Positions 1 through 10,622 are shown, numbered from the stretch's first letter. The stretch: DNA of 64,000 bases from Phaeodactylum tricornutum CCAP 1055/1 (GCF_000150955.2 NC_011696.1:124001-188000), one strand, 5' to 3'. A program made the numbers and translations. The notes: generated from the letters alone by a model not told the origin.

Positions 1-49
1 TGAGGACTCAGCAGTTCCATTCAAGCACTTAAATCACATATGATCTTAC

Positions 50-2010
50 CCCCACGTCTCGGCAATCCTCTGGATTCGAGGGTGTGCACTCTCGATCGAG
101 TAAATTCCGCAAAATATTTTGTCACGCTTTTGTAGAGACTTTTCGGCTTCAGCGTGCGCCTTAAAATCGATTTTTACTTTTTCATGCAGCATGCGGTAGT
201 TGTTGTCTCGTTTGCTACAGGCTCGTGCCAGATCATCTCCCATGAAGTTGATTGCAGGTGGGTTTTTGCGCAAAGCCGTCTCATCGTGTGTATACCCAAA
301 GTTACCGTCAGTGTCTCGAGCCCCCCTGTGAGGGTCTTCGCGGTGACCGTTTGACATATCCACATATGCAATCTCTACAGGCCTCGCTCGTTGGACGATT
401 TCAAGGCACTCTTTGCAGAGAGGTTTGGTAGGCTTTTTTTGGTCGTGCCTTTCTGGAATGACAAACTCCTCCTCACTCCCATCCACCTCTTGCCTTTCCT
501 TGTCATTACGTTCACCATGCAATGGTGTTTTGCCTGGTACAACTGGTGTCTTTTCGTTAGCACGTTCGGCCGTGTTTGCATTACCTTCTACGGCATCAGC
601 CGACTTCGCGCTTGTTTCGCTATTTGCTGCCATAGGTTTCCCTTTAGGCAGTTCCTCCGATGCTTGTAAGACGTTTCCTAGCTCTGGATTGACGCGGTCG
701 ATAAACCACTTAAAGTCACGGCATCTGGACGTCATGGCTGTGAATCCTGGTTCTTGCCTCGCAGCGGATTGGAAGGTTTCCCATTCCAGATACGTCATAT
801 CTGGATTGGCTGTCTTGGTGTAGGCGTTGAAAAACTTTTTTGCAAGCGTTTCGTCCATCCACGCTGCTGCAAAACGAGCCGCCTGTTGAGGAAGCAAGGA
901 TGCCGCAGGAGGCGACGCGTCTATGCTTGTAACTTTTGCGTCCTCCAGCATGTCGATTCCATCAGCGCACAACCAGAGGTTCATTGCTAGATCCAGATTC
1001 GCAGGCCAGGCTTCTTGAAGCGATTCATCGTGAATTGGTAGGTTCAAATACGTATCGAGTCGCAAAGCAATAGCTGCCCCGTTTAATGCCGGTGTTGGAT
1101 AAGAGTCGCCGTTGTTCTGATTCATGTCTTCCGCACTGGACTCGGAAATGACCGCCGCCAACGTTTCATCAAAAGACGTTCGCTTACCGGGTCCCTCAAG
1201 GTTAAAAGAGACTGCGTTGGCCAACTTCATTGCCACGGTAGAATCTTCCTTACCCAAAAGAGGCGGAGGAACAATGAGAGCTTGTGTGACGGGTAACAAC
1301 CATCGCCGTGATTCCAGCTGAGTACCGCCCTCCATCAACAAGAGCAACAAATCTTCTTGCGGAGATTTTAAGGCCGCTTGTTCGTGCTTCTCGGATAACA
1401 AACGAATAAATTCGACACCATCCGCACGCGACGCCGTTACACCCCTTTGCCTGGCGTTGAAAATAACGTGTACCTTGCGGCCATGCGCTTCCTCTTCCTT
1501 GGGCTGTGTCGCACCGGCATTGTGCAAGTCGGGTGTTTGGCCATGCCAGTGAGGAATAGTGCCACCGTCAATCTTTTGCAAGTCCTGGACCAAGGTCAAG
1601 TCTTCCGCCATGCCGTCGACGACGACGGTTACCACAAAGATACGATCCATGTCTGTTTTGGAAAAGACTGATTCGACGGAAGCGATAAGGTTTTGCCGAT
1701 CGCGACCGACGACAACTACGGCAACGCGAGGGTGCGTAGGGCCGTACCCCATGATATCGACGCGATCCAGAGCGTTGCGAATCTCCATGCGCAAATTATT
1801 CGAAGCAGGCACCGAAGCGTTCCCGGGAATAGATGTTTTTACCCGAGGCGAAGAGGCCGCAAACAAGGCCATAATCATTAATGGCCAAAAACACGCGAAG
1901 GCGAGGAACAGCCGTGCTGTCGTCGAGTCGCCTTGTCGAAGACCATGCTCGCCAGCCTTTCGCTTCGAATTCAAAGACATGGTCGGTAATGCTAGGGCAC
2001 CCGTGGCCAT
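50..2010 (-). CDS. Type II membrane glycosyltransferase, GT27-like plus start of GT31-like domain (partial, 5' exon)
   Basis: The ATG lies at 2010. Residues about 37-52 form one hydrophobic membrane anchor, as expected of a Golgi type II enzyme. Residues about 95-370 resemble the GT-A fold of polypeptide GalNAc-transferases: a Rossmann-like start (AVVVVGRDRQNL) and a later block, LNGAAIALRLDTYLNLPIHD followed by NLDLAMNLWLCADGIDML, which matches the family's GGLFSI...WGGENLE region. The usual metal-binding DxH is not evident; the equivalent place reads LLMEGG. A charged linker of about 100 residues follows, then KIFCGIYSIESAHPRIQ..ETWG, which is the start of a core-1 beta-3-galactosyltransferase/fringe (GT31) domain. 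The frame reaches a stop just past this point, but TGGG|GTAAGA at 50/49 is a strong donor, so I infer that the gene continues to the left outside the window. The family calls are by eye. Confidence 0.55.
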
Positions 2011-2614
2011 GTTGTCAGATTAAACCAGGAATAGCAAAAGGAACGAGTGCGGCGAAGCTTTCTTTGCCTTCGAAAATGTCAACGTTTGCCGCTTTGCTTT
2101 GCCAACAAGGATGACTTACAATTGAAAACACCAATCGAAGTGACTCGCAGAATCGTATATGGTACTATCTCTATGTCAGGCAAAATATATGGTAGGGTTG
2201 AGGGCCGAAAAAGAGATCACCTTTCTCTCACTGTTGAACTCCTTTCCAATCGCGAACCTCCGGGAGACAAGGCAATAAGTCCACTCTACGACATTTCTAA
2301 TGTAAAACACATTTTTTTCATAAATGAGTGTCATTGTCAGCGCGAACGATGTCTGAAAAAGTCATCGTCTGTCCAATGATGTTCACGGCTTTAGACCTCT
2401 TTCGCGACGATTTGATGCAAACACGATAGACTGGTCTGCGTATCAATGTTTCTAGCAAGAGGAGTGTTGGCCACGACTCACAGTCATGTTTCCTCCCATA
2501 AAAAACCAGACCGAGACCTTATCAGATCTGAAAAAGCTTCAGCTGCTACAACATCGCTTTCTGTTCTCGAAGCAACAGTGTCGTTTACAGTCAGATACGA
2601 AATAGATAGTCGGA
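2011..2614. other. Divergent intergenic region, glycosyltransferase / PTOX
   Basis: No gene is supported here. It holds the 5' regions of both neighbours. TTACAGTCA at 2585-2593 lies 22 bp before the PTOX ATG and belongs to a motif that recurs in other gaps of this window. Confidence 0.5.
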
Positions 2615-4295
2615 ATGAAGTTGCTTGATATGATGGTAGCTTGTCAGCTGTTCTTTCAAATAGCCACTATCTCGGCATTCTCTTTTCGCAGGGTATCTTT
2701 CGGAACTATTTCATCGCGCCGTACCCAACACCAATCTCAGCTCTTCTCAAAGACCGAGAGCAGTCGCAGCGCTCGTACTGAAGCAGCCACACGATCTCTT
2801 GAAAATTTGCGAGAGAGGCAAATGGAAGAACTGGCAGAAACCGATCGTCTTTTGCAGCAAATCCGGCAAGTCGAGGTTAGTAGTCACAGCCCTACCAATA
2901 TATCGAGCACAAACAAAGCGGCTGCCTCCATTCTAGCCGGAGTCGATTACGGATTTCAAAGTCGGAGTGAAGGCGCAAGTTTTTCCGACCTCAATGGCGG
3001 ATCGCCTGCATTTGAAGGCTACGGACCACCCTCGAATTTGTGGAAACTGGGGACGCAGCAGTTTATGCGTAATCTCAACGCCATGAAAGGTGAGTACGCG
3101 GACGAGACCGACTTCGCTCTAACGGACTCGCAGAAAGAATTGCACGCTCAGCTAGACGCCTTGACGCTCAACGCCACCGGAATTTGGGACAGAGAAATGC
3201 AGAATGGGCCAATTGAGGCCCCATTCGTGATCAAGATACCGTACTTTGGGCTCTGCTATATGCTTGATGAGGTATTTGATGGCAAGTACATTCCATCGCG
3301 TTTCTTTTTATTGGAAACAGTTGCGCGCATGCCTTATTTTTCGTACATCACAATGTTACACTTGTACGAAACTCTAGGTTTCTGGAGACGATCAGCGGGC
3401 ATGAAGAGGATACATTTTGCGGAAGAACTCAACGAATTTCACCACCTGCTTATAATGGAAAGTTTGGGGGGCGACCAAGCTTGGTGGGTACGGTTTTTGG
3501 CTCAGCATTCAGCAATCGTATATTACGTCGCACTATGCCTTTTATGGGGTATATCACCATCACTTTCATATCGCTTTTCGGAGCTGCTCGAAACCCATGC
3601 CGTGAGCACCTACGGACAATTCTTGGACGAAAACGAGGAAGCTCTCAAAAAGCTGCCACCGCCACTTCCCGCTATCGAATACTACGCATTTGGTTCCTCC
3701 GATCCATTCTACGCGGAATTCCAAACTACCGCCATGTCCCAGGGTCAACCGGTAAGGTCCGACTTTCATGACAATCGCCTGCCAGGATTATACTTGCGTA
3801 CTAGGGCTAACTGAGCTTCGTCTTGTGCTTTCATAGCTGCGGCGGCCTGGTGAGTCCATGCTGAGCTTGTACGAGGTGTTCCAAGCCATTAAGGCAGATG
3901 AGCTGGATCACGTCAGCACCATGGAAGCATGTCTCGATCCCGAAGCCAACACCCGATCCCCCTCCGTTGAAAAACGCATCTTGCTCGGCCTAGCGTTGAT
4001 TTCAATAGTTGGATTTACGGCATCAAATCTAGGCGGGGAGGCTTCCTTGATAGATTCATTACCAGCAGATGTTGTCGGCGAAACTTCAACGGGGGGAGCG
4101 GTTGATGCCGTCGTGGCTAGTATTAGTGCGGCAGCGGCGAAATTTTCACTCGACGAAACTTCCCAAGGTGGCTTGGGCAAAGCAGCGGTAGAGTTGGAAG
4201 AGCTAGGAGCCACCGGAGCTTTGCTTGAGGGGAGTCGCCGTGCCGTAATTGGGGCGTTGCAAGCTGTCCTTCGGTTCATAGGTATTCTTCTGTAA
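2615..4295 (+). CDS. PTOX: Plastid terminal oxidase (alternative oxidase family)
   Basis: Two exons, 2615-3751 and 3837-4295, joined in phase 0 across an 85-bp GT-AG intron (CCG|GTAAGG to TCATAG|CTG), give 531 residues. The enzyme is a di-iron plastoquinol:oxygen oxidoreductase of the thylakoid. Iron ligands are visible: Glu234 in [11 protein letters not shown], Glu274 and His277 in NEFHHLL, the conserved LETHAVSTY block, and Glu401/His404 in the ADELDH motif supplied by exon 2. [14 protein letters not shown] and FLAQHSA fit PTOX better than mitochondrial AOX. The N-terminus is hydrophobic and ends in TISAFSFRR, a signal peptide with an ASAF-like junction as used for complex plastids. About 110 residues after the last ligand form an unusual Ala/Gly/Ser-rich extension with two weakly hydrophobic stretches. 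Confidence 0.93.
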
Positions 4296-4597
4296 AAATG
4301 CCGGACGATGAAAGGCTCTAACTATAAACAAGCGATCACGGGCAGTTGCCGAAAGTCTAACTAGACGCGAGGACAAGAACGCCAATCCTTCACTACTTGC
4401 TAGCAACATCACTATTGTTTCATTGCTTGCAGAAGCAAAACCACCGTACAGTCTTGCGAATCTAGATTTGAAAACAAAGTGGAATTGGCGAGGTTGCTCG
4501 TCATTTTAGGTGTAGCACGCTTTGCAATCACCAACCATAGCATTTCCGTCACAAAGTATGTGTAACTGGGTCATCTTCTAGGTTAAGGATTCATTCT
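4296..4597. other. Convergent intergenic region
   Basis: This gap lies between the 3' ends of PTOX and RPL23. I see no gene or repeat in it. Confidence 0.5.
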
Positions 4598-5029
4598 TTA
4601 CAAGATGGAACCAGCGTTGGCGGCAATACGGGGCCAGAGTTCCGCACATTCTTTGGCGACCGGGCCAGACACGGCCGACCCTTTCATTTCACCCTTGTTA
4701 TTGACAATAACTCCGGCACTATCTTCGAAATGAATAAAGACTCCTTCCTTCCGGCGAAAGGCCTTGCGTTGTCGGACAATAACAGCGGGCATGACCTTTT
4801 TACGCAATTCCGGCTTTCCTTTTTTGACGGCGCACATGACCATATCGCCACTGGAGGCCTTGGGGTAACGATTCAATCGGCCTCCAATGTTGCAAACCGC
4901 AATGATTCGCAAGTTCTTGGCACCCGAGTTGTCGGCGCAGTTAACAACGGCAGCCACTGGCAAACCGGCGGAAACCCTATGCTTGATACCGGAAGCCAGA
5001 GCGCGTCCACGTTGTCCTTTCTCACCCAT
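4598..5029 (-). CDS. RPL23: 60S ribosomal protein L23 (uL14)
   Basis: An uninterrupted 143-residue frame with an ATG at 5029. It matches cytosolic uL14 nearly end to end: [65 protein letters not shown] and the closing [20 protein letters not shown]. Length agrees with the usual 140 residues of eukaryotic L23; bacterial and plastid L14 are shorter and lack this N-terminus. uL14 sits on the subunit interface of the large ribosomal subunit near the factor-binding site. It has no targeting peptide and is therefore cytosolic. It is transcribed away from calreticulin, with 810 bp between the two starts. Confidence 0.97.
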   Translation of the reverse strand: MGEKGQRGRALASGIKHRVSAGLPVAAVVNCADNSGAKNLRIIAVCNIGGRLNRYPKASSGDMVMCAVKKGKPELRKKVMPAVIVRQRKAFRRKEGVFIHFEDSAGVIVNNKGEMKGSAVSGPVAKECAELWPRIAANAGSIL

Positions 5030-5839
5030 GTTGGATTCTTCTTAATTTGTGATAGATACCTTAGATCTGTGAATACGGATTAAGAGGAAGAAAAGGTCAG
5101 AGGAAAGACTAGGAATGGTACTAAAGTGCTGGAAAACTGATTTTGCACCAAGCGGCAACGCGGCGCGTCCCAGAATCACAAGCAATCGGAGAGCGCCACT
5201 CAACAAGAGATTGCTGTTTCACATTCCTTGCATTGATTCAATGCAAGAGTTGCAAGTTAATATCCGAATTGCTCTGGGCCGTGGGATCCCACGGTTACCA
5301 CGAAACTTACCGCGTGCGACAAGATGGCAACGGTGGATGGCGGGTGGGGATGAAACGGGGCGGGGGTGTCCGTCGGGTAGCGCAAAAGCGATGGGGGTGT
5401 CGCAGGTCGGGAAAACCCTCAAGGCGGACTGAGCGACCGAGTGGACGACTAGTTTTAGTAAGTGTGGTGAGACGGTAAACGGTGGTAGCAAAGCCAGACG
5501 TGGACCGAATCCCGTACGGTTGGGTGTTTCGTACTTCCACGTGTATATAGTGACGTGGCTTGGGTGAGACGTTACTTCTACGAACCCTCGGACATGATTT
5601 TGTCGTAGCCGACGTTCGCAAAGATCCGGCAGACGCGGTCAACCGGTCGCGCTTGGTGCCGCAAATGCGGCATTGCTCTTTCCTCCGCAGTTCGTCCCGG
5701 TCAGATTCCGACCGCACCGAGCGTTTCGCTCCGGGGCCTGGTTCCTACCAATCTTTTCCGACAGTCACACACACTACTGTTTTGAACGAAGTGTAACATA
5801 ACACGCAAGTGACCGCCAAACACATTTGTAATCGCCACC
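5030..5839. other. Divergent promoter region, RPL23 / calreticulin
   Basis: 810 bp with no supported gene. The open frames here are low-complexity and overlap each other. It contains TGACGTGG at 5551-5558, a match to the metazoan unfolded-protein response element core, 282 bp before the calreticulin ATG. Confidence 0.5.
5551..5558 (+). promoter_or_regulatory. UPRE-like bZIP site TGACGTGG upstream of calreticulin
   Basis: The sequence TGACGTGG equals the core bound by XBP1/ATF6-type bZIP factors on ER-chaperone promoters in animals. Its position upstream of an ER chaperone makes a role plausible. An 8-mer can occur by chance, and the diatom factor is unknown. Confidence 0.35.
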
Positions 5840-7331
5840 ATGAAGTTTACCTTGCTGACCGTTCTGGCGGCTGCAGTTGCCGTTCCCGTCACTGCCGAAG
5901 TTTATCTGAAGGAACAGTTCAACGACGAGGTAAGTCTTTGGGGGTACGCGATCGATGACCATGCCTTAGGGGTCGGGACAAGATCCGGTCATCCGTATCG
6001 ACGTTCCCAACGGTCGTTATTTCCAACGAATCCCTACTCTAGACCACACCCGTTCCGTCTCTGACACTCGTACTCCTTCTGCTGCTGTGACATTGTCAGG
6101 CATGGACATCCCGTTGGACGGAATCCAAGGACTGGAAGCCGGAAAGCGATATGGGTACCTGGAAGCACACCGCCGGTGAATGGTACAGCGACGAAGCCGA
6201 CAAGGGTATTCAGACGTCGGTGGACGCTCGCTTTTTCGGCATTTCGGCACCTCTCGATAAACCGTACACCTCTTCCAAAGACAAGGACTTGGTCATTCAA
6301 TACAGCGTCAAACACGAACAGGATTTGGACTGCGGTGGGGCCTACATTAAGCTCTTGCCGGGCGGAAAGTCCTTCCAGCCAGCGGCCTTTGGGGGTGAAT
6401 CACCCTACGCCGTCATGTTCGGACCGGATATTTGCGGAAGCTCCAACAAGAAAACTCACGTTATTCTGCACTCCAACCAAAAGGACGAAAACTTGCTGAT
6501 CAACAAGCAAGTCATGTGTGAATCCGATAGCGTTACCCACCTGTATACTCTGGTGGTCCGTCCCGACAACACCTTTGAAGTCTTTGTGGACAACAAGTCG
6601 GTTCGGAGTGGAAATCTGGCGGACGAATTCGATTTCCTGGAGCCCAAAGAAATTAAGGATCCCGACGCCCAAAAACCGGAAGACTGGGTGGATAAGGCCA
6701 AGATCGCCGACCCCGAAGACAAAAAGCCGGAGGGCTACGACGACATCCCCCAAGAACTCCCCGACCCGGACGCAGTCAAACCGGACGACTGGGACGACGA
6801 GGATGATGGCGAGTGGGAAGCACCCATGATTGATAATCCGGAATACAAGGGACCGTGGAAGCCAAAGATGATCGAGAACCCGGACTACAAGGGACCTTGG
6901 GTTCATCCCATGGTTCCCAACCCGGACTACAAGGACGACGACGAAATGTTCATGGTCTGCAAGGACACATGCACACACGTAGGATTCGAGCTCTGGCAAG
7001 TCAAAACTGGAACTCTGTTCGACGATATCATTGTGACCGATAGCTTAGAAGAAGCACACGCATTTGCGCAAGAAACCTTCTTTAAGAAGAAGGATGGAGA
7101 GAAGGAAATGTACGACAAGATTCAAGCTGAACGACAGCCGGAGATGCCCGATATGGTAAGTGGCGAGACTCTTTCTTACTGATAAAACACCAATTTTCAT
7201 GCACGATCTGATTCCCGTTGTTGTTTTGATCTCTAACCCCGCAGGATGACATGGATATGGGCGACATGGATATGGGCGATATGGGAGATATGATGGACAT
7301 GGATATGGATGGCATGTACGATGAATTCTAA
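5840..7331 (+). CDS. CALR: Calreticulin (ER lumenal Ca2+-binding lectin chaperone)
   Basis: Three exons, 5840-5929, 6100-7155 and 7245-7331, all joined in phase 0 at GT-AG sites, give 410 residues. Residues 1-19 are a classical signal peptide ending VTA|EVYLKEQF. The globular lectin domain holds GGAYIKLLP, YAVMFGPDICG and HVILHSNQ. The P-domain (about 216-310) has three IxDPxxxKPxxW-type repeats (KDPDAQKPEDW, ADPEDKKPEGY, PDPDAVKPDDW) followed by three NPxYKGPW-type repeats. The protein folds N-glycoproteins together with ERp57-type oxidoreductases. The last exon is odd: it encodes a tail of Asp/Met/Gly repeats ending GMYDEF instead of the usual Glu/Asp-Lys tail and K/HDEL. It converges with the FAM185A-like gene, 108 bp away. 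Confidence 0.95.
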
Positions 7332-7439
7332 GGTATTTCCTAGGAGTACGAATGTTGTAGTCCAGTATCGCTTTAGAGTGTCAACTATTTTAGGTTTTTA
7401 ATTAAAAACAAACTGCACCGATTTGGAAAAATAGATCTC

Positions 7440-9200
7440 TTATTCCTGGGGAGCCAGTGATCGTCCACGGCGTGAAGCTGTACGCCCCGCTTCACGGTGA
7501 TCCTCATCCAAGCCATACCTTCGAGCAATGGCACCCAGCCACGAAACAGTTTCCACTTTGACAATCCCAGTACCGGCAACAGCAATCAGAGGGCGCTGAT
7601 AAATTGGTTGGCCAGTTTCCGCTTTACTTGAGGAAAATCCGTGTAGTGCTTGCTCAGCCGCGCCATCCATACGAATCTTTCCAACCGAGCCGGTAGCGCC
7701 ATTGCTTTTGCGCTCAAATCTACTATCTGGCTCGGTACTTTTGTTTTCGGTCCAACCATCGACGTACTCTACGTGCGCGGTAGCGAAACCGACTGGTCTA
7801 GCGGTGAACGCGCTTGTCTCCACCGAAATACGTTGTTGCCCAGCCGTTGTCAATGCGGGGCCTTTCGGCAAGTTTTGCACTATCTGTAACAGCAAATTGG
7901 GATCTTCCTCTTCGGCAAGCATTGCGCCGGTCTCAATTAAGCATTCGGCACTCGAACAAGACAAGAGGCGTAGATCGGCTTCAGCTTTGCGGTCCAGCGT
8001 CACGGCAACGCCACCGGAGTCCACTGTAATGAGACTTACGGAGTCCGGCGATAAGCTGTCCACGTGCACCATGCACGTGTTCCAATTTTTATTTTCTTTC
8101 TTTTCATGGAGCGTATCCTCAATTGACACTTCGCAATTGCCGTTGACCCCTCCTAGTTCGACTAAGGGATAGATTTGTCCATTCATTGGGTTATCTTCTA
8201 TCGGTACGGAAAGGTTGCTCGTTTCGGTTCGAATAGGTCCATGATGTGATTTGATACGAATGGCTCGTCGCTGTGGTCGCCGTGGGCCGACAACAGATAC
8301 ATTCGCTCCACCATTACCCGACACGTACAGCGAGCTAATGTCGACTAGCGATCCTTCGTCGTCGGATTCCCACAACTTGGTAACCGATTCTTCCTGTCTC
8401 TTGGCTGACGAATTGATCCTAATGTCAATCTGATTGCCATGAATTTGCTTGGCTCGTATCCTACCAGATGTACGCAGCGTGAGTTTTTGTGCCTCAAGAA
8501 CATCCGCAGCGTAGATGATGCTCCCTGAACCGTCGGTCTCCACGTCTATTTCGTGACCGCGCAGCTTCTTCACGATAATATCCCCATCTGCTGTGTACAA
8601 TTTGACATCGCCTTCAACTTTACCCGCAATGGTAATCGAGCCACCATTCGGCAATTCGCAAATCAGGTTTGTCTTTTCAGGAATCTTTACAGTGAGAAAG
8701 GTTCCCGCCTCCTCGACCTGACCATCAGCCGTGAGATGAGCTATTCCGTCGTGGTAGTCGATTCGTCTCAAGTTCTCCTCTGATTTCGCTTCCTTCAGCT
8801 CAGAAACGATAGTGCCATCATCCAGCATCGCTCTATGCGCTGGTTTGGGACGTGCGTGTGGAAGAAGCGAGTTCTTTGACTGCTCACCGGCGACATTGCT
8901 AGCCTCGCTTTCATCCAAAACCGCTTCATCAAGCTTAAGCACAATATGAGATTCCGACCTGCCAATGGAAGTCATCTGATCTTGTTCGCGTAACGTTGTC
9001 ATAGTAGCTTCCGGATTGGGGCTGCATTTAGAGAATACTTGCTTCAAGTCTGCTCGGCCATCGTCCCTCCATTCTGCCTCTACTAACAAATGCGTCGGTT
9101 GGGTCAAACTTGATCGAATAGAAAGCGTCGCCCCCTGCTTGAGCTGGGACATCGGAAGGGATCGCCACAGCCGCAACAAATGTTGAGTGGTCGGACTCAT
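7440..9200 (-). CDS. FAM185A-like protein with DUF4097-type beta repeats
   Basis: A single 586-residue frame from the ATG at 9200. The centre (about 160-330) is a run of short beta-strand repeats typical of DUF4097/adhesin-like beta-helices: LTADGQVEEAG, NGGSITIAGKVEGDVKLYT, DGDIIVKKLRG, DGSGSIIYAADVLEAQKLTL and SGRIRAKQIHG. This arrangement, with a later GGVNGNCEVSIED and DSGGVAVTLDRKA, resembles the animal and protist FAM185A family, whose function is unknown. The N-terminus is Arg/Ser-rich (LLRLWRSLPMSQLK) and could be a mitochondrial presequence. The C-terminal 100 residues look disordered. The family call is by eye and rests on the repeat pattern. Confidence 0.55.
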   Translation of the reverse strand: MSPTTQHLLRLWRSLPMSQLKQGATLSIRSSLTQPTHLLVEAEWRDDGRADLKQVFSKCSPNPEATMTTLREQDQMTSIGRSESHIVLKLDEAVLDESEASNVAGEQSKNSLLPHARPKPAHRAMLDDGTIVSELKEAKSEENLRRIDYHDGIAHLTADGQVEEAGTFLTVKIPEKTNLICELPNGGSITIAGKVEGDVKLYTADGDIIVKKLRGHEIDVETDGSGSIIYAADVLEAQKLTLRTSGRIRAKQIHGNQIDIRINSSAKRQEESVTKLWESDDEGSLVDISSLYVSGNGGANVSVVGPRRPQRRAIRIKSHHGPIRTETSNLSVPIEDNPMNGQIYPLVELGGVNGNCEVSIEDTLHEKKENKNWNTCMVHVDSLSPDSVSLITVDSGGVAVTLDRKAEADLRLLSCSSAECLIETGAMLAEEEDPNLLLQIVQNLPKGPALTTAGQQRISVETSAFTARPVGFATAHVEYVDGWTENKSTEPDSRFERKSNGATGSVGKIRMDGAAEQALHGFSSSKAETGQPIYQRPLIAVAGTGIVKVETVSWLGAIARRYGLDEDHREAGRTASRRGRSLAPQE

Positions 9201-9479
9201 GTTGCGATTCGACGAGGAAAAATAATGGTTGCCATTTCAAGTTATGAGTGATTGCGTCAAGGTTTCTGTGTCACTTTTCGTCCTCACTGTCGATCAGAGT
9301 CTTTCGATTGTGATGTAGTATCGTCGAAGTAAATTCATTCACGATTGAGCAAGACTGACGGCACGGCAGCATGAAACATGACACTAAAGTAAACAATCAC
9401 AGATTTTGAATTTACTGTTTGTTACTACGCACTGACCGATGAAGCCATCCGCTTGCCAGCGAATTTCATTTGGCAAGAC

Positions 9480-10622
9480 ATGAAGCGAATGAAAATCACG
9501 GTAGTACCTTTCCTGATCATTGCATCGAAGTATGGAAACGCATTTGGATTCTTTGAATTACGGATTCCCATTCGTTGTCATCGGCAAGCCCTCCCGGTAC
9601 TTTACCCTACTAGTAGAGCTGGAGACTTGCATGATGAGTCTCGCCATTCTAAAAAATCCAGTTTGATGCTCAACATGAAGAACTCTGATCACAGCTCTCT
9701 TTCCAAAATTACACGAACCGTCTCGACTTCAAGTACTCGAACAGCTCTCTTTTCGCTGTTTATGTCATTGGCTGGTGTCATACTCGGTCCTTTTCTGGAC
9801 GCCTACCACTCCGCATTTGGAGTCCTTGAGTATGACAAACCCATTACAAGTATTCTTTGGGGAAGCGTCGATCATCCTGCGTTGACTACGACCTGGTGGG
9901 TTCCAGCGCTTTTTGGACTTGCAGGCTTTCTCATCGGATGGCTATATATTCTTGGTGACGTCATACTTTCCTCGTCATCCCCAAACAATCCACGGCCGAG
10001 TCCGCCCCAAATCTTGCTCGGTATATCGCTATTTACCTTACAGTATTGGCTGTCCGGTGCAATGTATCACTCTGGAGTTGACCGGGTTGTCATTCTCAAT
10101 ACCATGTCGATTGTGGCTGCATCTGGTTTTATACTGCTGGATCAAACATTTGTGGGATTTCTTGTTAGTGCTGTTACCGCTTTTGGAGGTCCAATGATTG
10201 AAGTGGGATTATTGTCTCTGTCACGCGCAGACCTCATGCTGGAAAGTGGCTATCAATACACTGATATTGGCGAAACGGGTTTCTTCCCACTCTGGATTCT
10301 CCCCGTTTATTTCTTGGGAGGCCCAGCCGTTGGGAACCTGGCACGTGGCATATGGAATGGTCTAAATAATGTGCTCCAAGAAAATGACCTAGCAGAAGTA
10401 ACAAGCCTCCCCGGATGCAAAGTTTGCAACAACACTCGTCGTATACCCTGTCCCAACTGCGACGGCGTTGGAACCTACTTGGCCATGGGAGGTCGGAGTG
10501 CTTTATGTACCTCATGTTGCAAGCGTGGATACGTTGTTTGCAGGAGCTGCTTTGAATTTTATGGGGAAGACCCATACGACATTGAAGGCATTCGCAAGCG
10601 GATGTCCAACATGCCTGATTAA
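9480..10622 (+). CDS. Plastid-directed INSIG-like membrane protein with DnaJ-type zinc finger
   Basis: The frame is open from a TTG at 9453, but the first ATG is at 9480, giving 380 residues. The N-terminus (MKRMKITVVPFLIIASKYGNAFGFF) reads as a signal peptide with an ASAF-like junction, so a complex-plastid location is inferred. Residues about 90-290 hold five to six hydrophobic segments containing GPFLDAYHSAFGVLEYD, TWWVPALFGLAGFLIGWLY and a QYWLSGAMYHSG block, which resemble INSIG-domain proteins found in plants and algae. The C-terminus carries paired cysteines, CKVCNN...CPNCDGVG...CTSCCKRGYVVCRSC, a BSD2/ORANGE-like DnaJ zinc finger. That module suggests a role in thylakoid protein assembly, but no reaction can be assigned. 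Confidence 0.6.
   Translation: MKRMKITVVPFLIIASKYGNAFGFFELRIPIRCHRQALPVLYPTSRAGDLHDESRHSKKSSLMLNMKNSDHSSLSKITRTVSTSSTRTALFSLFMSLAGVILGPFLDAYHSAFGVLEYDKPITSILWGSVDHPALTTTWWVPALFGLAGFLIGWLYILGDVILSSSSPNNPRPSPPQILLGISLFTLQYWLSGAMYHSGVDRVVILNTMSIVAASGFILLDQTFVGFLVSAVTAFGGPMIEVGLLSLSRADLMLESGYQYTDIGETGFFPLWILPVYFLGGPAVGNLARGIWNGLNNVLQENDLAEVTSLPGCKVCNNTRRIPCPNCDGVGTYLAMGGRSALCTSCCKRGYVVCRSCFEFYGEDPYDIEGIRKRMSNMPD

Noticed and set aside
5307-5717. 136-codon minus-strand frame in the RPL23/calreticulin gap
   Set aside because: Composition is Arg/Thr/Pro-rich and unlike the neighbouring genes; no family is recognised, and the region is a promoter for both flanks.
6400-6999. 199-codon frame on the minus strand opposite calreticulin
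   Set aside because: It is the antisense shadow of the P-domain repeats; the plus-strand calreticulin is certain.
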